From positions 2,127,934 through 2,191,933 of the forward strand of contig NW_023998417.1 of the NCBI RefSeq assembly GCF_014805625.2: a stretch of 64,000 nucleotides of DNA, in the 5' to 3' direction. Shown here piece by piece: positions 12,941-25,428 of the stretch; the stretch's first letter is position 1; the number at the start of each line of letters is the position of its first letter. A program made the position numbers and the translations under genes. The DNA is from Glossina fuscipes. Taxonomy: Eukaryota; Arthropoda; Insecta; Diptera; Glossinidae. The notes under the pieces are model-generated. The model had not been told where the DNA came from and made no database searches. It saw nothing but the letters and a program-made list of their open reading frames with translations.

Positions 12941-15900
12941 ATGTACATTAGATAATGAGCTTAGTGGTATTAATAAAGTAATATATAGAATTGATATTCG
13001 GTTCTGAAGCTGATTTTACAATGTCCAAAGAGTTAGTCGTTCCAAATGCAATTCTTCTAGCCAAGGAAAAGTTAAGGTAGTCGCAGAGAATGTGCTTTAT
13101 AGTGAGAGTTTTAGGAAGACTTCTTTAAGATCCATTGATGAGTTGCAATTGTATGACCAAAGCGAATTCTCGAAAATGTTTGGATCTTGGTTTTCTCAAC
13201 ATTTGTTCGATATAAAGGTGAAGTTAATTGTGAGGGTTAATGGAAGAGTAGTGTTGATGATCGTATTGTAAATTTCCCTTTGTATTTTAAACTTTGTTCT
13301 ATTTTACACTCAAATTTCCTATACTAGCTTTTAGATAATATTAAAAGATTTTCTTTGAGTGTAGTCTCTTGTTTTGTTAAACTTAATTTTCAATAGAAAT
13401 AAGGCTACATAGGCTAAGCAAAGTTTTTAGATAATGAGGCAGTGTCAGAAAGACAGTGTCTGATGACCACGATTATCTGACCTATGAGTAATTCCAGTGC
13501 GCTCGATTCGACGAGTTCGTCCAGTGTTCTATATAATCACACCTTGTTGTCTATAGTTTTTATTAAGATAAAAATTTATTAAACACCTATCTAAATATAC
13601 TAAGCACTTACTCGTTGGCGACTTTTATTATAAAGTAAAAAAAAAAACCAAAAAAGAAAAAATAAAAAAATAAAATACGCGGTAAACCTAAATTCTAAAT
13701 GTTCAAAATGAATGTAGTAAGTATTGTTGTGTTTGTTGCTTTTAAACTCATTGAATTGATGAGTGATAGTCGTAAGTAGTAAAACAAAGCAATAAACTAT
13801 CGTGGTTACACGATAAATAACAAATGGACATAAGTATGGTCATAAAAGTTCGAATGTTGTCCGACGGCTTCGAGTTGCTTTCAAAGTGCAATGAAAAATT
13901 TACGTAAAAGTGATTAACGAGAGGCATTTGATGCTTTTAACACTTTTAGAAAATGCAAAATGCATTTTCAAACATTAAGTATACATTTAAAACAGTCCAA
14001 GCCACGAAGAAGATTAATGTGAACCGCTTTGATGCTGACATTGATTCCTGGCTGATTTCGTAGTAGTTACACACAACACTACTACTACAAGTTTAAGTTT
14101 GATAATGCATTATAGTTTGTATGCAGAAAATCATGTTAGAAATTCAATCCTAAAAAAAAAGCACATGCTTTTAAGCCCGTCTACATTGTGTACATAAAGC
14201 CAAGCACTCATAGACTGCAACATGAAGTCGACGCGTCTTAATATATACACCATATTAAAAGGTTAAATAAAAAGCAAAAAAAAAAAATATATATACTTTT
14301 ACTTACAAACGTTATCAAACGTAACGTGTCCGTAGCGTTATCTGTGAATATTTCCCTGATCCTCTCGTAACAGTGTCTGGCAAGTGGGATAGTCGCTTGC
14401 GTCATACAACATTTTCATTCTAATTATGCGAAAAAATATCACCAAACGAGAATAATAACTTAGACCAGATCCATTTATATGCATATATAGTTGGAAAATT
14501 TTTGATGTTAGCGTTATTTTTCTAGCCCTGGCTGTAGCACATACATTGGAATATGCATTCCACTGCAATTTACAGATGAACACCGATATGATAACGATTT
14601 TTATTCATTGCTTATAATGATGTCATTGGCAAAAATTATAACGGTATCGTTTAGTATGCAATATACATACGTATATCTGCTCCTCTCCGTTCTTAGTATA
14701 GCACTTTACATAACAAGATTTTCACTAAGCTGCTTACAAATTCCATTTCAAATATCATATTTATGTTGCGCAAGGCGAGAGGGCAATAGGAAGACTAAAC
14801 AAATTTACATTTACTACACAGCAGATATATGCGTATTTAGTAAGATCACTTTTACTTTTAGCATAAGTAAGCACGCTTACTGCTTGTACGCTTGTTTATT
14901 TTCACTGCCGCACTTATAACGACAAACTCATAAATTTTAACAAATGTTGCTCTAAGACAATGTTGTAGCGCTTGTTTACTTTGTATTCAGTCATTATTGT
15001 TGTTACTGTTTAGTGATGGTAGTTGTTTGCAATCTTGTTGCCATCATCTATCCAATTGTTGTTGTATTCTGCTTACGACTATTTGTCATGGATTGTGCTT
15101 AGTTTGTGAAACAATTTAAAATATAACTATGTTAAAAGCATTCCTTTAGAGTTGTGATATAGCAAAAAAAAAAAAAAAAATAAAATAAAACACGACCATG
15201 CAAGACATAAGGCGAACAACATTTACATGAGAGAACAACATTTTTAAGTTTAATATCTTGTAAATTTAAATAACCACCTAGTTTCAAAACTTTACAATTT
15301 CTAATTTATGTTTGTATTTTTATTTATTTTTTTTTTTAAATAGTTAGTCTAAAATGTATCGAGCCCTAACATGAACCCACTATTATTTTTGTACGAAAAG
15401 AAGGCTAACTATATAAGTTTGAAAGTTAACTTTAAATTCTGCAGTACACAGGATGGCAGAGAGAGAGAGAGCTATGTTTACATTCACATACACGTAATGG
15501 ACTATTTGAGTTCCTGTTTGTAAATGCTTTGTTTTGAAATTGAAAAATTCTTATTGTACTTAATAGAAAAACCATGTGCCTTAAATAAGCTTAAGCTGAC
15601 TTGCTTCAAATTTCACTTTTGAATATAGAGGAAAGAATTGTTTGAGGAAAATATTATACAATCCACTACCGGAGTATCACATAATCGCTGCCCTGGAAAA
15701 TATTCTTAAATGATTTATATAACGTATGTAAATATACCTTGTTCTGGATGAGACAAGTAACTAAATCGATTATGGCTTTAATCCCTAACAGTTCCAATTT
15801 CTTGTTTTACCTATCACTAACGCCTTAATTAATCATTTCATTTAAAGTGATGTAGAATTTATCTCGACATAGCACTTAGTGTAAGAAACACAGAGTTCAC

Positions 15901-16289
15901 ACATAGGTGTCCAAAGGGTTAAAAATTCTTTCTACAGAAAATAACTGCGTCCCCAACTTTTAGGATAAATTCAAAAACCATCGAAATCGATCCCTGAAAT
16001 CTTGAAGAAAAAACAGCCGCTATTCCTCTTGTTTCTAAATCATGCAAATCATAACAAGTGTAAAGGTTTCAGTTTACGATTACAACAGGGGTGTTCTTGT
16101 TGCACCCTATAACGGAATTCGGAGAAAAGAAGTGGAATTCAAATAGCATTCATTAGCATTTCTAACTTGATTTCTTTTTCCCCAAACATGTGATTACTAT
16201 AAATACGAAGTATTTCTTTTATTTATTATAGAACTAAATTAATTGTAACGTGATAGAAAGCAGCAAGAACCTATGACATTTCGGGTGGC
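12941..16289. other. AT-rich non-coding stretch
   Basis: No gene was recognised. A 103-codon open frame at 14608-14919 has composition typical of random AT-rich sequence and no recognisable domain. Poly(A) runs occur at about 13637-13650 and 15163-15180, with a short (GA)n near 15457-15470. Confidence 0.65.
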
Positions 16290-16299
16290 AGAAAATGAT

Positions 16300-16352
16300 T
16301 TACCAAAGAAATAAATTCTAGGACTAAAAGTAGAATGAGCACTAGCAACTTC
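16300..16352 (-). mobile_element. SINE, short internal fragment
   Basis: On the minus strand the piece contains GCTAGTGCT followed by TAGTCCTAGAATTTATTTCTTTGG, shown here only as landmarks. It matches the region just before the (AAT)n tail of the full SINE copies. Both the head and the tail are lost. Confidence 0.6.
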
Positions 16353-17005
16353 GATTTTCGATCCTTCATCTAAATATATAATTTAGGTTGTAAAACTACC
16401 ATCAAATTTCTCCATAACCACAGATAATATGAAACATGTATATACGAGTGGGCGGATCTTGTTCGTATGTTTCAATCAAATATCTAGTGATTAAATGTGA
16501 TTTCTCTCAAGCCCAGCACAACTTATCTTTAGTTCTTATTTTAAATGATCGATCTCTGTCTCTCTTTCAGCTATCACTATAGATAAGCTATGACCTATTC
16601 AAGCAAGACACTCTGAAGGGACGACTTTCTCTGCTGTAATGCTCAACAGTTTGAATTTGTGGAAAATTTTCGTAATCTACTTGAACGATTAAGAGTTACA
16701 AGTATGAAGGCCAGCAAGGACTATAAAGTAACAACACCTAACCTCCGCCATTGACTTGCTCCTATAGTAATAAAAGAATTGTTCGATTCACTCAAGAAAT
16801 TAGGTTTCGTAATACTCTGGTAGCCGCAGATGTGCATTGACTAAGACAACAGAGTTAATGCCCGAGTTTGAGATGTTTAAACTAAAGCAATCCATTATTT
16901 TAATTTTTTATACATATATGTAAATGTTTTAAATTGTTTTAATTAAAATTATTACATTAATAATATATACGATGAAAATTGAATTTTTTTTATTCATTTA
17001 CTTAC

Positions 17006-17063
17006 CACATATGCCGATGTATGTATTTTTCATATGCTTCAGCTTTCGCACTTTACATTATAC
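17006..17063 (-). promoter_or_regulatory. Candidate recursive splice site with downstream 58-nt RS-exon
   Basis: On the minus strand a long pyrimidine tract (17066-17095, including TTCTCTCTTTCTAG) ends in AG at 17065-17064. It is followed at once by GTATAATG, and 58 nt later by GTG|GTAAGTAA (exon end 17006, donor 17005-17000). The 58-nt segment has stops in all three frames. This is the architecture of a ratchet point followed by a cryptic recursive-splicing exon, known from long Drosophila introns. The regenerated donor, GTATAA, is weaker than the usual GTAAGT. An ordinary untranslated or non-coding RNA exon would look the same. Confidence 0.35.
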
Positions 17064-20000
17064 CTAGAAAGAGAGAAAAAAAAAACAATATTGCATAAAA
17101 TTCATAGTAAAGTTAAATGAAAATAATAAGACACTTGAAAATGGTTTATAATTGCAAGGCCCTACCAGAAGTATGATACATCAGATATCAGATAGGACAA
17201 GCAATTAATAAAAATGTGTCTTGCAGAGGAAATTTTGATTTTTCATGGCAGTCTTGTTTTCGTTTCAATCTCAATACTCTATCTCAGTTTTGAAAATTCT
17301 CAAAAGACATTATCACACACACACACACACACACACGCACACACAAATTTGTAAACATTTATTATGATGATTGTCAAATTTTATAATTTGTCTGTTACAA
17401 ACCAAATGACAAATTATAAGCATCGAAAGCAAAATGCATTTTTTGTGCAGAAAAGAATCTCATCGTCAGTGTATCAGAATGTTTGCAAAAAAAAAAAAAA
17501 AACTGAAGATAGAAAATTTTTGTGAGATGCAGATTCACTTCGGCATCCCTAGCCGTAGCTCATCTTAATGCTATTGCCATAATCAATACGAAGCTAGTTA
17601 TTGTTGTAGTTGCTAACATTTGCGTATTAATTCTAAGTAATTTTCCGGTATTATCCTGAAATTCCTGCAAACAAATATTGCCTTTCGCATTGCCACAGAC
17701 AAAATTGTCTTAAGCATAAAAGATGCTTGAACAGTGGAAATATGATGGTAATCTTAGTCTTGAGTGATACCAACGCGATATGTATGTAACAAATGTAATG
17801 GAAGTAAGAATATACCAAAATTTAAGCAATCAATTAATTTCGGGAAAATTGTATACCCACTACCCATGAATGGGTGTGAACGAATGGAGGTGTACACATT
17901 TTGTCCAGCAACATAGATGTTAAATGAAATTGTCGCCTTCAAATCTCCCAAGGACAAGAGAATTTCTAGCATGTAGTTTGGTATTGAATATGTGGCATAA
18001 TCAGCTGAAGGACTAGCCTATGGTGACTAAACTGAAAACACCTCTGCTTTCTGGATTTTTTTTTCGTTACTTATGAACTACAATAGATATAAGACGATAC
18101 ATATTTCCACTTATATTCCATAAAAGGGAAAATATCAGCCACGCCTACCCAATGGTACACGTCATGAAAATTTCGTTTTTCCATTTTCTTGGTCTTTTCA
18201 GCGCAAAAGGTAATGAGATGCAAAGGATGTAAAAGATTCAGCTACGGACCCAAAATCAAATAATCTTCTAAGGCTATGGCGTATTATTGCTTACAAAGGG
18301 TTCTTACGCAACTTTATCTGTTAAAATAGATTCTTTTTTTCATGCTAAAGCTTTGCGTCTTAAACCAATGATATACGTAAAATGGGGAAAAATGTCTTGC
18401 AAAGAACGATACGACCTTGAATTCATTTTTATAAAACTTGTTAAGGTTATGGCAATGTTATGACCGAGAAAATATTAGCGAATAAACACAAACGCAAGCA
18501 CAAGAATATATTTTCACAAACTCACAATCTTTTCCCAATATTTATATACATTATTTGCCATCTTTTTTTAGTTGTTTGCTCTTTTCTCAATGTTCTCGCT
18601 TTCCGGAACGGAACTCAAATGCAGTCGTGCGTAAAAGTACCTTTCGGACGAAGAAGGCGCATTCACAAACATAAGTCAATTTCATTCAAGCGGAAATTAT
18701 ATATATCGTTGAAAATAACAGCGTAACGAAATATACTTAGATTTATGTATCATAAACGTATTTGAAACCATTACAGACATTTATATGCGTGCATTAATGA
18801 TCAATATATTCTTCAATGATGTTAGCTGAAAACGATTACTTATCAAGAGACGTGAAACGATGCAACAAATAAATATTTAAATTTGCTTTGTAAAGGCACA
18901 ATCAATTGAACATTTCTTTTTGGAAACCAAGCAATACGATCATGGCGTTAAGAAAGTTCATGAACTAAATAAAAATATGTTGTTCACTTACTTATTTCAA
19001 AGGAGAACATTGTTAAATCCTTGAATATCGAAAAGTTTGCATTTTGAACTCTTATAACATTTCCGACAATCAGAAGCCGGACGGCTTCTTCCATTCTTTG
19101 TCCTATAATGGCTAAAGAAAGGACGGACATAAGACACCAAAGGGATTTGACTGATATCTGAGGGCAAACAGATATTATATTTTATATGCTTTAGTCAGTA
19201 GGATCGCATACTTGCCTGACTTTGCCATTGTCTCGGCTGTTACGGCTAAGATGAAGCGATGTATAGCCATAAAGATCTGACTGACATCGAAGACAGCACC
19301 AAATTTATAAGAAAAAAATGCAATTAACGAAACGGACTCTCTACACCACTGACGCTACCATTGTTTATTAAAGCTTTTACTAAACGCATTCATCACTACC
19401 GTACTGCAGCCTTCCGAGCTTAACCGCAATTAGGAGCAAATTATAAAAAAAACGAAAATACTTTTAGATGAAAAGGTTAACTACGCTGCAGGTTGCAGCG
19501 TACCACAATTCTAAATTCGTAAAGGGTCCAATATGATGCCACTTACATACTAGAGGAGCTAATCAAAGCACTCATAATTGCTTACAAAGCTTCAGAACAG
19601 ATGAGTACGCGAAAAAAGTGAAGAGTAAATGTAAACTATTACCCGCGACATCATAAGCGTTGTTAGGGCGCGTTATACGATTGGAGAATACTTTTAATAA
19701 AAAACTAGTTTTTTTCTTTTTTTCTTTTTATTTGTATAAACGAATCATGTAAATTTCACCCTTGTGCAAGTATTTTTTTTTTTTATTAATTAAAAGTGCA
19801 TTTATTAAGCTATTGATGCGAAAATGTAAGATTCCTGAATAAAATATTTCTCTCAAAGCACTAATACCTAACATCAATCAATATTTACTTTCGCGTTAAT
19901 TACTGTTTTCTGTTACTTCAACATTTTCATGAAATTTTCTAAATTGAACAAAAACCTAAAAGTTCATCGTCATTTAAAATATATGTATATATATGCATAT

Positions 20001-20695
20001 ATATATATATATATATATGCAAGTAAACCCTTTAATGGATTATCTATCAGCTACTCGGCAAGATATTCCCTTCACTGACAGTATGTTTGCATTCATTCAT
20101 TCGCGTCATTTGGCAATAATAACAGTGATTATAATGAACAGAGAATATAAGAAAAATCAACTAAAATTCTCCAACTGACAAAAGTTCGAACCTCTCTCTC
20201 TCTCTCTATCTTTTGCTTAAGCTTTTTCTATGTAGAAACAATAAATTTGTATAAAATTGAAAATCGAAATGAAAGATAAATAACAAGCGTTTTTTTTTTT
20301 TTTTTTTATTATTTTCTTTTTTAACTTAAGGATGAACGATTTTGCACTCACACACACGATTAGGTGAATGTTGATTTAGTTATAGACAAACATCACTTGC
20401 GCGAGTCAATCGTACACGTATCGTACACGTATCTTTGAATAAAGCGGAAAACACTTCATTGGGCATTCATTCCCCTCTTTCTTCTGGATAATATAAATAC
20501 AATGTAAATGCTACGTTTGCTAATTTAAACGCACTATTAGAGCAATATTACGCTAATGTATATTTTGGCATTCTAGCTTGAGAATTATATAAGGTTTTAT
20601 TTGATATTTGCTCTTCAGTAAACTATAAAAAGAAATTCTACTCGATTTACTCGCCAGTGGTTTTTGGAAAGTGTGATATATGATATAATGTAATA
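17064..20695. other. AT-rich non-coding stretch
   Basis: No gene was recognised. It contains (CA)n at 17313-17345, (TA)n at about 19995-20019, (CT)n at about 20192-20208, and an 11-bp direct duplication at about 20409-20433 (CGTACACGTAT twice). A 'CACGCCTACCC' motif near 18140 also occurs (inverted) near 61193 in a DINE-like copy and may mark a small repeat remnant. Confidence 0.65.
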
Positions 20696-21458
20696 GGTTG
20701 GAGGGAAAGTTCTATCGTATTTTAAAGAAAATATTTTAATTTATTTACAAAAATAGATGTTTAATATTAATCAATTAAATATGCTCCGTTATTTGTTACA
20801 AAGTGTTGCCATTTTTCAGGTAATCCTTGGAGTTGAAATAGCCAGCAACTGACTTAGAAGCACATTCAAAAGCCTTGAATTTTTTCCCCGTTAGACAGAC
20901 AATTTTGCAGAGATCTGGACAGGTAACAATCGGATGGTGTAATGTCAGTTGAATATGTTGCGTGACTAAGGAATTCCCATCCTAACGCATTCAGTTTTTA
21001 TTGCGTAACCATTGCCAACCATATGCGGCCGAGCATTATCATGGTGGAGCACTATTCCTTTCCTACACGCTAATTCAGGCCTTTTTTCTTTGATAGCTGC
21101 ATCCAATTTATCCAGATGATTGCAGTACAGATCTGCGTTAAATGGGCTTTCACTGTTTGAGCAACTCGTAGTAAACTGGAACGTTCCTGTCCCACCACAA
21201 ACAAAGCAGTACTTTTCGTTGATGGATACTTGGTTTTGGAATTGTTGCTTATGATGTTCCTGATTTGCAGTAAGATTTTTTTAAATATCACAAGTAAATG
21301 ATGAACGGTAAAAAAAAGATTTCTTTTATATTATACAGCAGCTAAAAAAACAAAAAAAAAAAAAAAATCCGAATGATTCACTCGCCAGATGTTTTTTTTT
21401 GTATTTACAAGAGAAGTTATCTGCCTATTTAAAATACGACAGAACTCTCCCTCCAATC
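20696..21458 (-). mobile_element. Deleted mariner element with intact ends
   Basis: This is a 763-bp element bounded by roughly 31-bp terminal inverted repeats (left 20696-20726, right 21428-21458). They start GGTTGGAGGG and GATTGGAGGG, differ at three positions, and are flanked by TA on both sides (20694-20695 and 21459-21460), the expected Tc1/mariner target duplication. The minus strand encodes the C-terminal part of a mariner transposase, with frameshifts. The amino-terminal DNA-binding half and the first catalytic aspartate are absent. It cannot make its own transposase, but its ends could have been mobilised in trans. Confidence 0.92.
20767..21262 (-). pseudogene. Mariner transposase remnant (C-terminal catalytic half)
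   Basis: On the minus strand, in order, are PKPSIHQRKVLLCLWWD (about 21200-21260), VYYELLKQ, then after a frameshift NADLYCNHLDKLD and HHDNARPH, which holds the second catalytic D. Next comes STDITPSDCYLSRSL, the decayed form of the third-D SPDxAPSDYxLFRSL motif, and finally LPEKWQHFVTNNGAYLID with a stop at 20767-20769. Mariner transposases carry a D,D34D catalytic triad; the first D segment is deleted here. The frame breaks make it a pseudogene. Confidence 0.92.
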
Positions 21459-21460
21459 TA

Positions 21461-23381
21461 TTATAAGCTGCAGACTATATACATTTGCAGTATTTTTTTT
21501 TTTTATGTTACCAATCTTTCAGGAGATGGTCCATCATCTTGACTTGAATGAATATGAACGAACAGCTATATGTGTAGGTAAATTTTTGTACTATTCACTT
21601 AGATGGAAAAATGTGTACTTTTTGTAATATTTTTGAACAATTGTTTATGCTTCTTTCTAGTTTGTAGTCTTTTTTTTCTGGATTACAAACAATTTGTTTA
21701 TCTAATGTAAGATTTTCTGTGAGTGCAATAACGTCATTAGTTAAAATTTAGGTGCCATTGTCTGACAACATAGAATGATGCACAGTTTTTTTTTTTTTTT
21801 TTTTTTTTTTGTTGTTGCGTATTTCTGCTTTCGACACAACACAATGAAAAATTTTAAGCACTTAAATTTGTCTGCTTGTTTGCCTCTTTGAAAATGTAAA
21901 TGGTGTCTTTCTTTTCAATTAATTCCTTCTGCTCCAAGTAATGTAATATTCTTTGTTAAGTGTTAGTAGTATCTACGTATGAACGACATTTGCTTATGTT
22001 CTCATAACATTTTATTATTATTTTAAACAATGAACTTGAGTACGAAGGAATTGAAGCAGTATTAAGTACACTTAAAACTGCTTCTTTATCATATATATAA
22101 CATTTCTCTCTTTTTTTTTTTTTTTTTGAGCTAAGATATGTATGCATGCGTACCGAAAGGAAAAGTGTAATGACTAAGGTATTTTAGACAATTAAAATTT
22201 CTTCCAAAAATTTTTAATTTAGAAGTATTCTTGAGAGTTATAACGCAGAAAGAAAAGTTCGTTGTAGCCGAATAAAACCGAATTCTTTGAGACCTAATAT
22301 AATAATAGCAACTTCCGCTGAGAGATCCAATCCGAAGTTTAATATTAGGACAGATGAAGACGTTGAGGTGATGATAGTTTGCGCTATTTTCGCGCACATG
22401 GGCTGGTTACCTTTCAGAGGAAAGGCGTCCTTATAAGAGAGGCGTACCAACATAGGCAATGACTCGGTTCACGTTCGGTAAAATTTACTTTCTTATCGAT
22501 GATCCTATCATGTTTTTGTCTACTTTTGTTATAGAGTACTAAAACTTCAACTTTCTTGTAGAAGCTTTTTTTTATTGGGTGGGGGGGAGGATCAAAAGAT
22601 TAATATACATGAACCAAAGATGGTAAAGGCGATTTTTATATCAAATTACTATTGTGTTGGACTTTTTTCTAATGTAATCGCATGAACAGTTGCATCGGAT
22701 GTAGTTTTAAAAAATGGTCCGATCCGATCACAATATTTTATTAACTCTTTATCAAAAAATCTTAAAAAAATGTTTTCTTCTTATGTGTATAAAGGATTTT
22801 TTTTTTTTAAATGGATCATTGTATGAAGACTGGTTGTAAGAATCACCCAATCGAATAGCATTCGGGATTGGGTCAAGACGCATCGGTATGTAGTAAACTT
22901 AAAGAGTACATACAAAGACACCAGACAAAGAGGCATGCACTGAGAGCCAGACAGACAAAACGATTTAAAAAATGATTTTGAATCGATCGTGCAAGTGTTC
23001 ATACAAACATAATATGCTTGCATTCTATTATAAGTATGAAAAAAAAAAATCCCTTGAAGTTCGCTTTGACTCACATATTTAGTGACTTTTTTAGGAAAAT
23101 ATATATAGTTTCCGAAGCGTAACTTGACATGAAAAACGTAACGATCCTAATTGCATCATAAGTTGTAACGATATATGTAAAAGCAATTGCTTGCATAGGT
23201 ATAAGTTAACGAAATACAATCATAACGCACATACCGAGTAGTAACATAACTGTCAACATAAGCGAAAGGGAATCAATGCTTAACATACAATATTTGTGAA
23301 GCATGTGAACGATGCAGAATATTATGATACACTAGCTGCTTTCTACGTCATTACATTTATGATGGATAAAGGTAAAAATGT

Positions 23382-23419
<38 letters not shown>

Positions 23420-24958
23420 GTCACGAAGAGATTAAAGTTTTTTGGGTGAATAAAAAATATGTTCTTTTCAATATATAAACTAAGTACAGATGAACATAAA
23501 AGGAAAACGACAAACCAAACAGTTAAATACCTTAAAGGACACCGAGACACCGAAAGATCCACTTTTTGTTCCTGACGTGGTCACCAAATACCTTCAGATA
23601 GCTTCAACAGTTTAAATTGAATCTTTTACTTGTATCTCCTGCTCTTTGCTTATGTTATCTCTTGAATATGTATTCGGAACTCGATGGGTTTTACCTTTAT
23701 TTTCGAAATTTTTATGTATCATTAGCATATTTCAACTACGCTTTAAAAATGATTTAACAGATTGAAAGGATGCTTTGAGAGAGCGCTTCAAAATAATGTG
23801 TGACGAGACATTGCTTACTTAAACCAAAAACTTATGCTAATGCCCGCAATGCAAATTTTTTTACAATTATTTCCGAATGTCGCAAAGGTAATGAAAAACT
23901 TATTATGATTAGATTTCCTGGTATCCAATGTAAAATTGATTACTAAATTCGGATTCGTACGCTTAATACAATGTCTTGAAAAAAAAAAAAAAAAAAAAAA
24001 ACCCAAAAAAAAAAAAAAAGATTAAAAAAATAAAAAAAATTTTATTAAAAAAAAAAAAAAAAAAAAAAAACGCCGAGCAAACAAAAGAGGATATGAAGTA
24101 TTCAAAAGATTTCATTGCAATAATCACTACTACAACATGTTTGAGAATATTTTGAATTTAAGTTCATCAATTTGTAGATACACACAAACACAGACGTACA
24201 TAGATACATATGCATACGCATATATATATGTAGCCACACACAAGCAGTATTAATAAAATCCTAAATAGTAAGAGAAACGAGAATAAACCTTATAAACACA
24301 AGAACAACAACAACAACAACAACAACAACAGCAACAACAAGCAAACGATATGAGAAACGTTATATAGATGTGAAAAGTAACAAAACATTCTCGATGGTAT
24401 TATGTGTCGACTACGTAGGTAAAAACGTTCAAAACGCAAGCAAAATTAAGAGCAGTTGAGATGCTTTTAATTAAAAATCTGAAAACTTTAGGGATTGTTA
24501 ACCGTAAATTTATAAGAATACAAAACTCTTTATATACATATACACATATACACATAAACATATCTCTATCTTTATGGTTATGAGCCTTAGGTATAAGTGA
24601 AGTGAACGTTTGTAATGCAATTGTTTACGGATGTATGAGTCAATGCGTAAAATAACAATAAAGAAAACCTCAAAGTAAACGAAAAAATTTCAACTATAAA
24701 GTAAAATTACCGTTTTTGCTTGAAAAAATTTGGTTAAGAACTGAGAAGAAGAAATGATGGCAGCTTTTCGGCAAAGTGAAAGCAACAACTCTAAGCATGT
24801 GAGCATGTGACGTTCTAACACCAATTTGTTTTGGAAATGTAATATAAAGCAATCAAAAAAAAAAAAAAAAAACAAAAACAAAAAAAAAGGAAATGAAATT
24901 TGTTTATACCGGGAAAACTGAAAACATTGTAATCGAGTGAAGGCAAATATCTTGAAAT
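21461..24958. other. AT-rich non-coding stretch with long poly(A)
   Basis: No gene was recognised. It contains poly(T) at 21786-21810, (TA)n at 23384-23416, a broken poly(A) block at 23979-24070 and (CAA)n at 24303-24341. A short piece at about 22930-22995 resembles the end of DINE-like family 2 ('AGACAGACAAAACGATTTA...AATGATTTTGAATCGATCG'). Confidence 0.65.
24303..24341. repeat. (CAA)n trinucleotide repeat
   Basis: About 13 CAA units with one CAG interruption. There is no flanking open frame that would make it a coding glutamine run. Confidence 0.95.
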
Positions 24959-24959
24959 T

Positions 24960-25249
24960 TAATGCTGACGCGGTTCGGTAACGAGCCCGAGAACGTTATG
25001 CCGGTGGCAATGAAATACGTAGAAGTTCCAACATTTTGTCAAAAAAAAACTGAGGTTAGGAGATTCTTGAGGACTTTTTATGTATATGTTATCAATAATA
25101 GTAGTAACGCTGTTAATTAGCAGCCATTTGTATGCTTCTTCTTCCATTCCTATTATTTGTATGGGAAAAGATTTTATTAATAGTTTCGTGATATGACATC
25201 GCATTCCTTGAAACGTCTTGGAAGCCGAAACACATACAATTGCAGAATA
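24960..25249 (-). repeat. Unknown dispersed repeat, copy M (inverted relative to copy P)
   Basis: The reverse complement of this piece aligns over about 230 bp with 26354-26605. Both contain 'GAATGCGA(T/C)GTCATATCA(C/A)GAAACTATTA', 'AATGGCTGCTAAT/AATTGGCTGCTGAC', 'AAGTCC(T/C)CAAGAATC' and 'AAAATGTTGGAAC' (landmarks only). Conceptual translations of the two copies share WLL.NS.TT.I and SPQES. I do not recognise the family. The SINE at 25261-25428 inserted next to its outer end. Confidence 0.7.
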
Positions 25250-25260
25250 TTCTGAAAGTA

Positions 25261-25428
25261 TTATTATTATTATTACTATTAATTTTGCCAGAGAAATAAA
25301 TTCTAAGACTAAACTCTTAAAAGCACTACCATCTAAGGCTATCGGCTTTTATTAAAAACTCTACCGCACTTGAGATTCGAACCCACGACCATTGACTTGC
25401 TAGTCGAGATTCCTCTCCTTCGGCTAAT
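25261..25428 (-). mobile_element. Full-length tRNA-derived SINE with target-site duplication
   Basis: The copy reads on the minus strand: tRNA-like head with the B box GGTTCGAATC, a middle part, then TAGTCTTAGAATTTATTTC and an (AAT)n tail. It is nearly identical to the copy at 57451-57632, apart from a few substitutions and loss of the first few bases of the head. It is flanked by TTCTGAAAGTA at 25250-25260 and 25429-25439, an 11-bp target-site duplication. The duplication and the near identity to the other copy mark it as a fairly recent retrotransposition. Transcription would start from the internal Pol III boxes. Confidence 0.85.

Noticed and set aside
14608..14919. 103-codon plus-strand open frame with hydrophobic start
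   Set aside because: Hydrophobicity comes from AT-rich codons. No domain, no homologue recognised, no promoter or splice evidence.
15885..15905. ACACAGAGTT motif shared with about 50770-50790 as a repeat family
   Set aside because: The similarity does not extend beyond about 12-15 bases in either direction.
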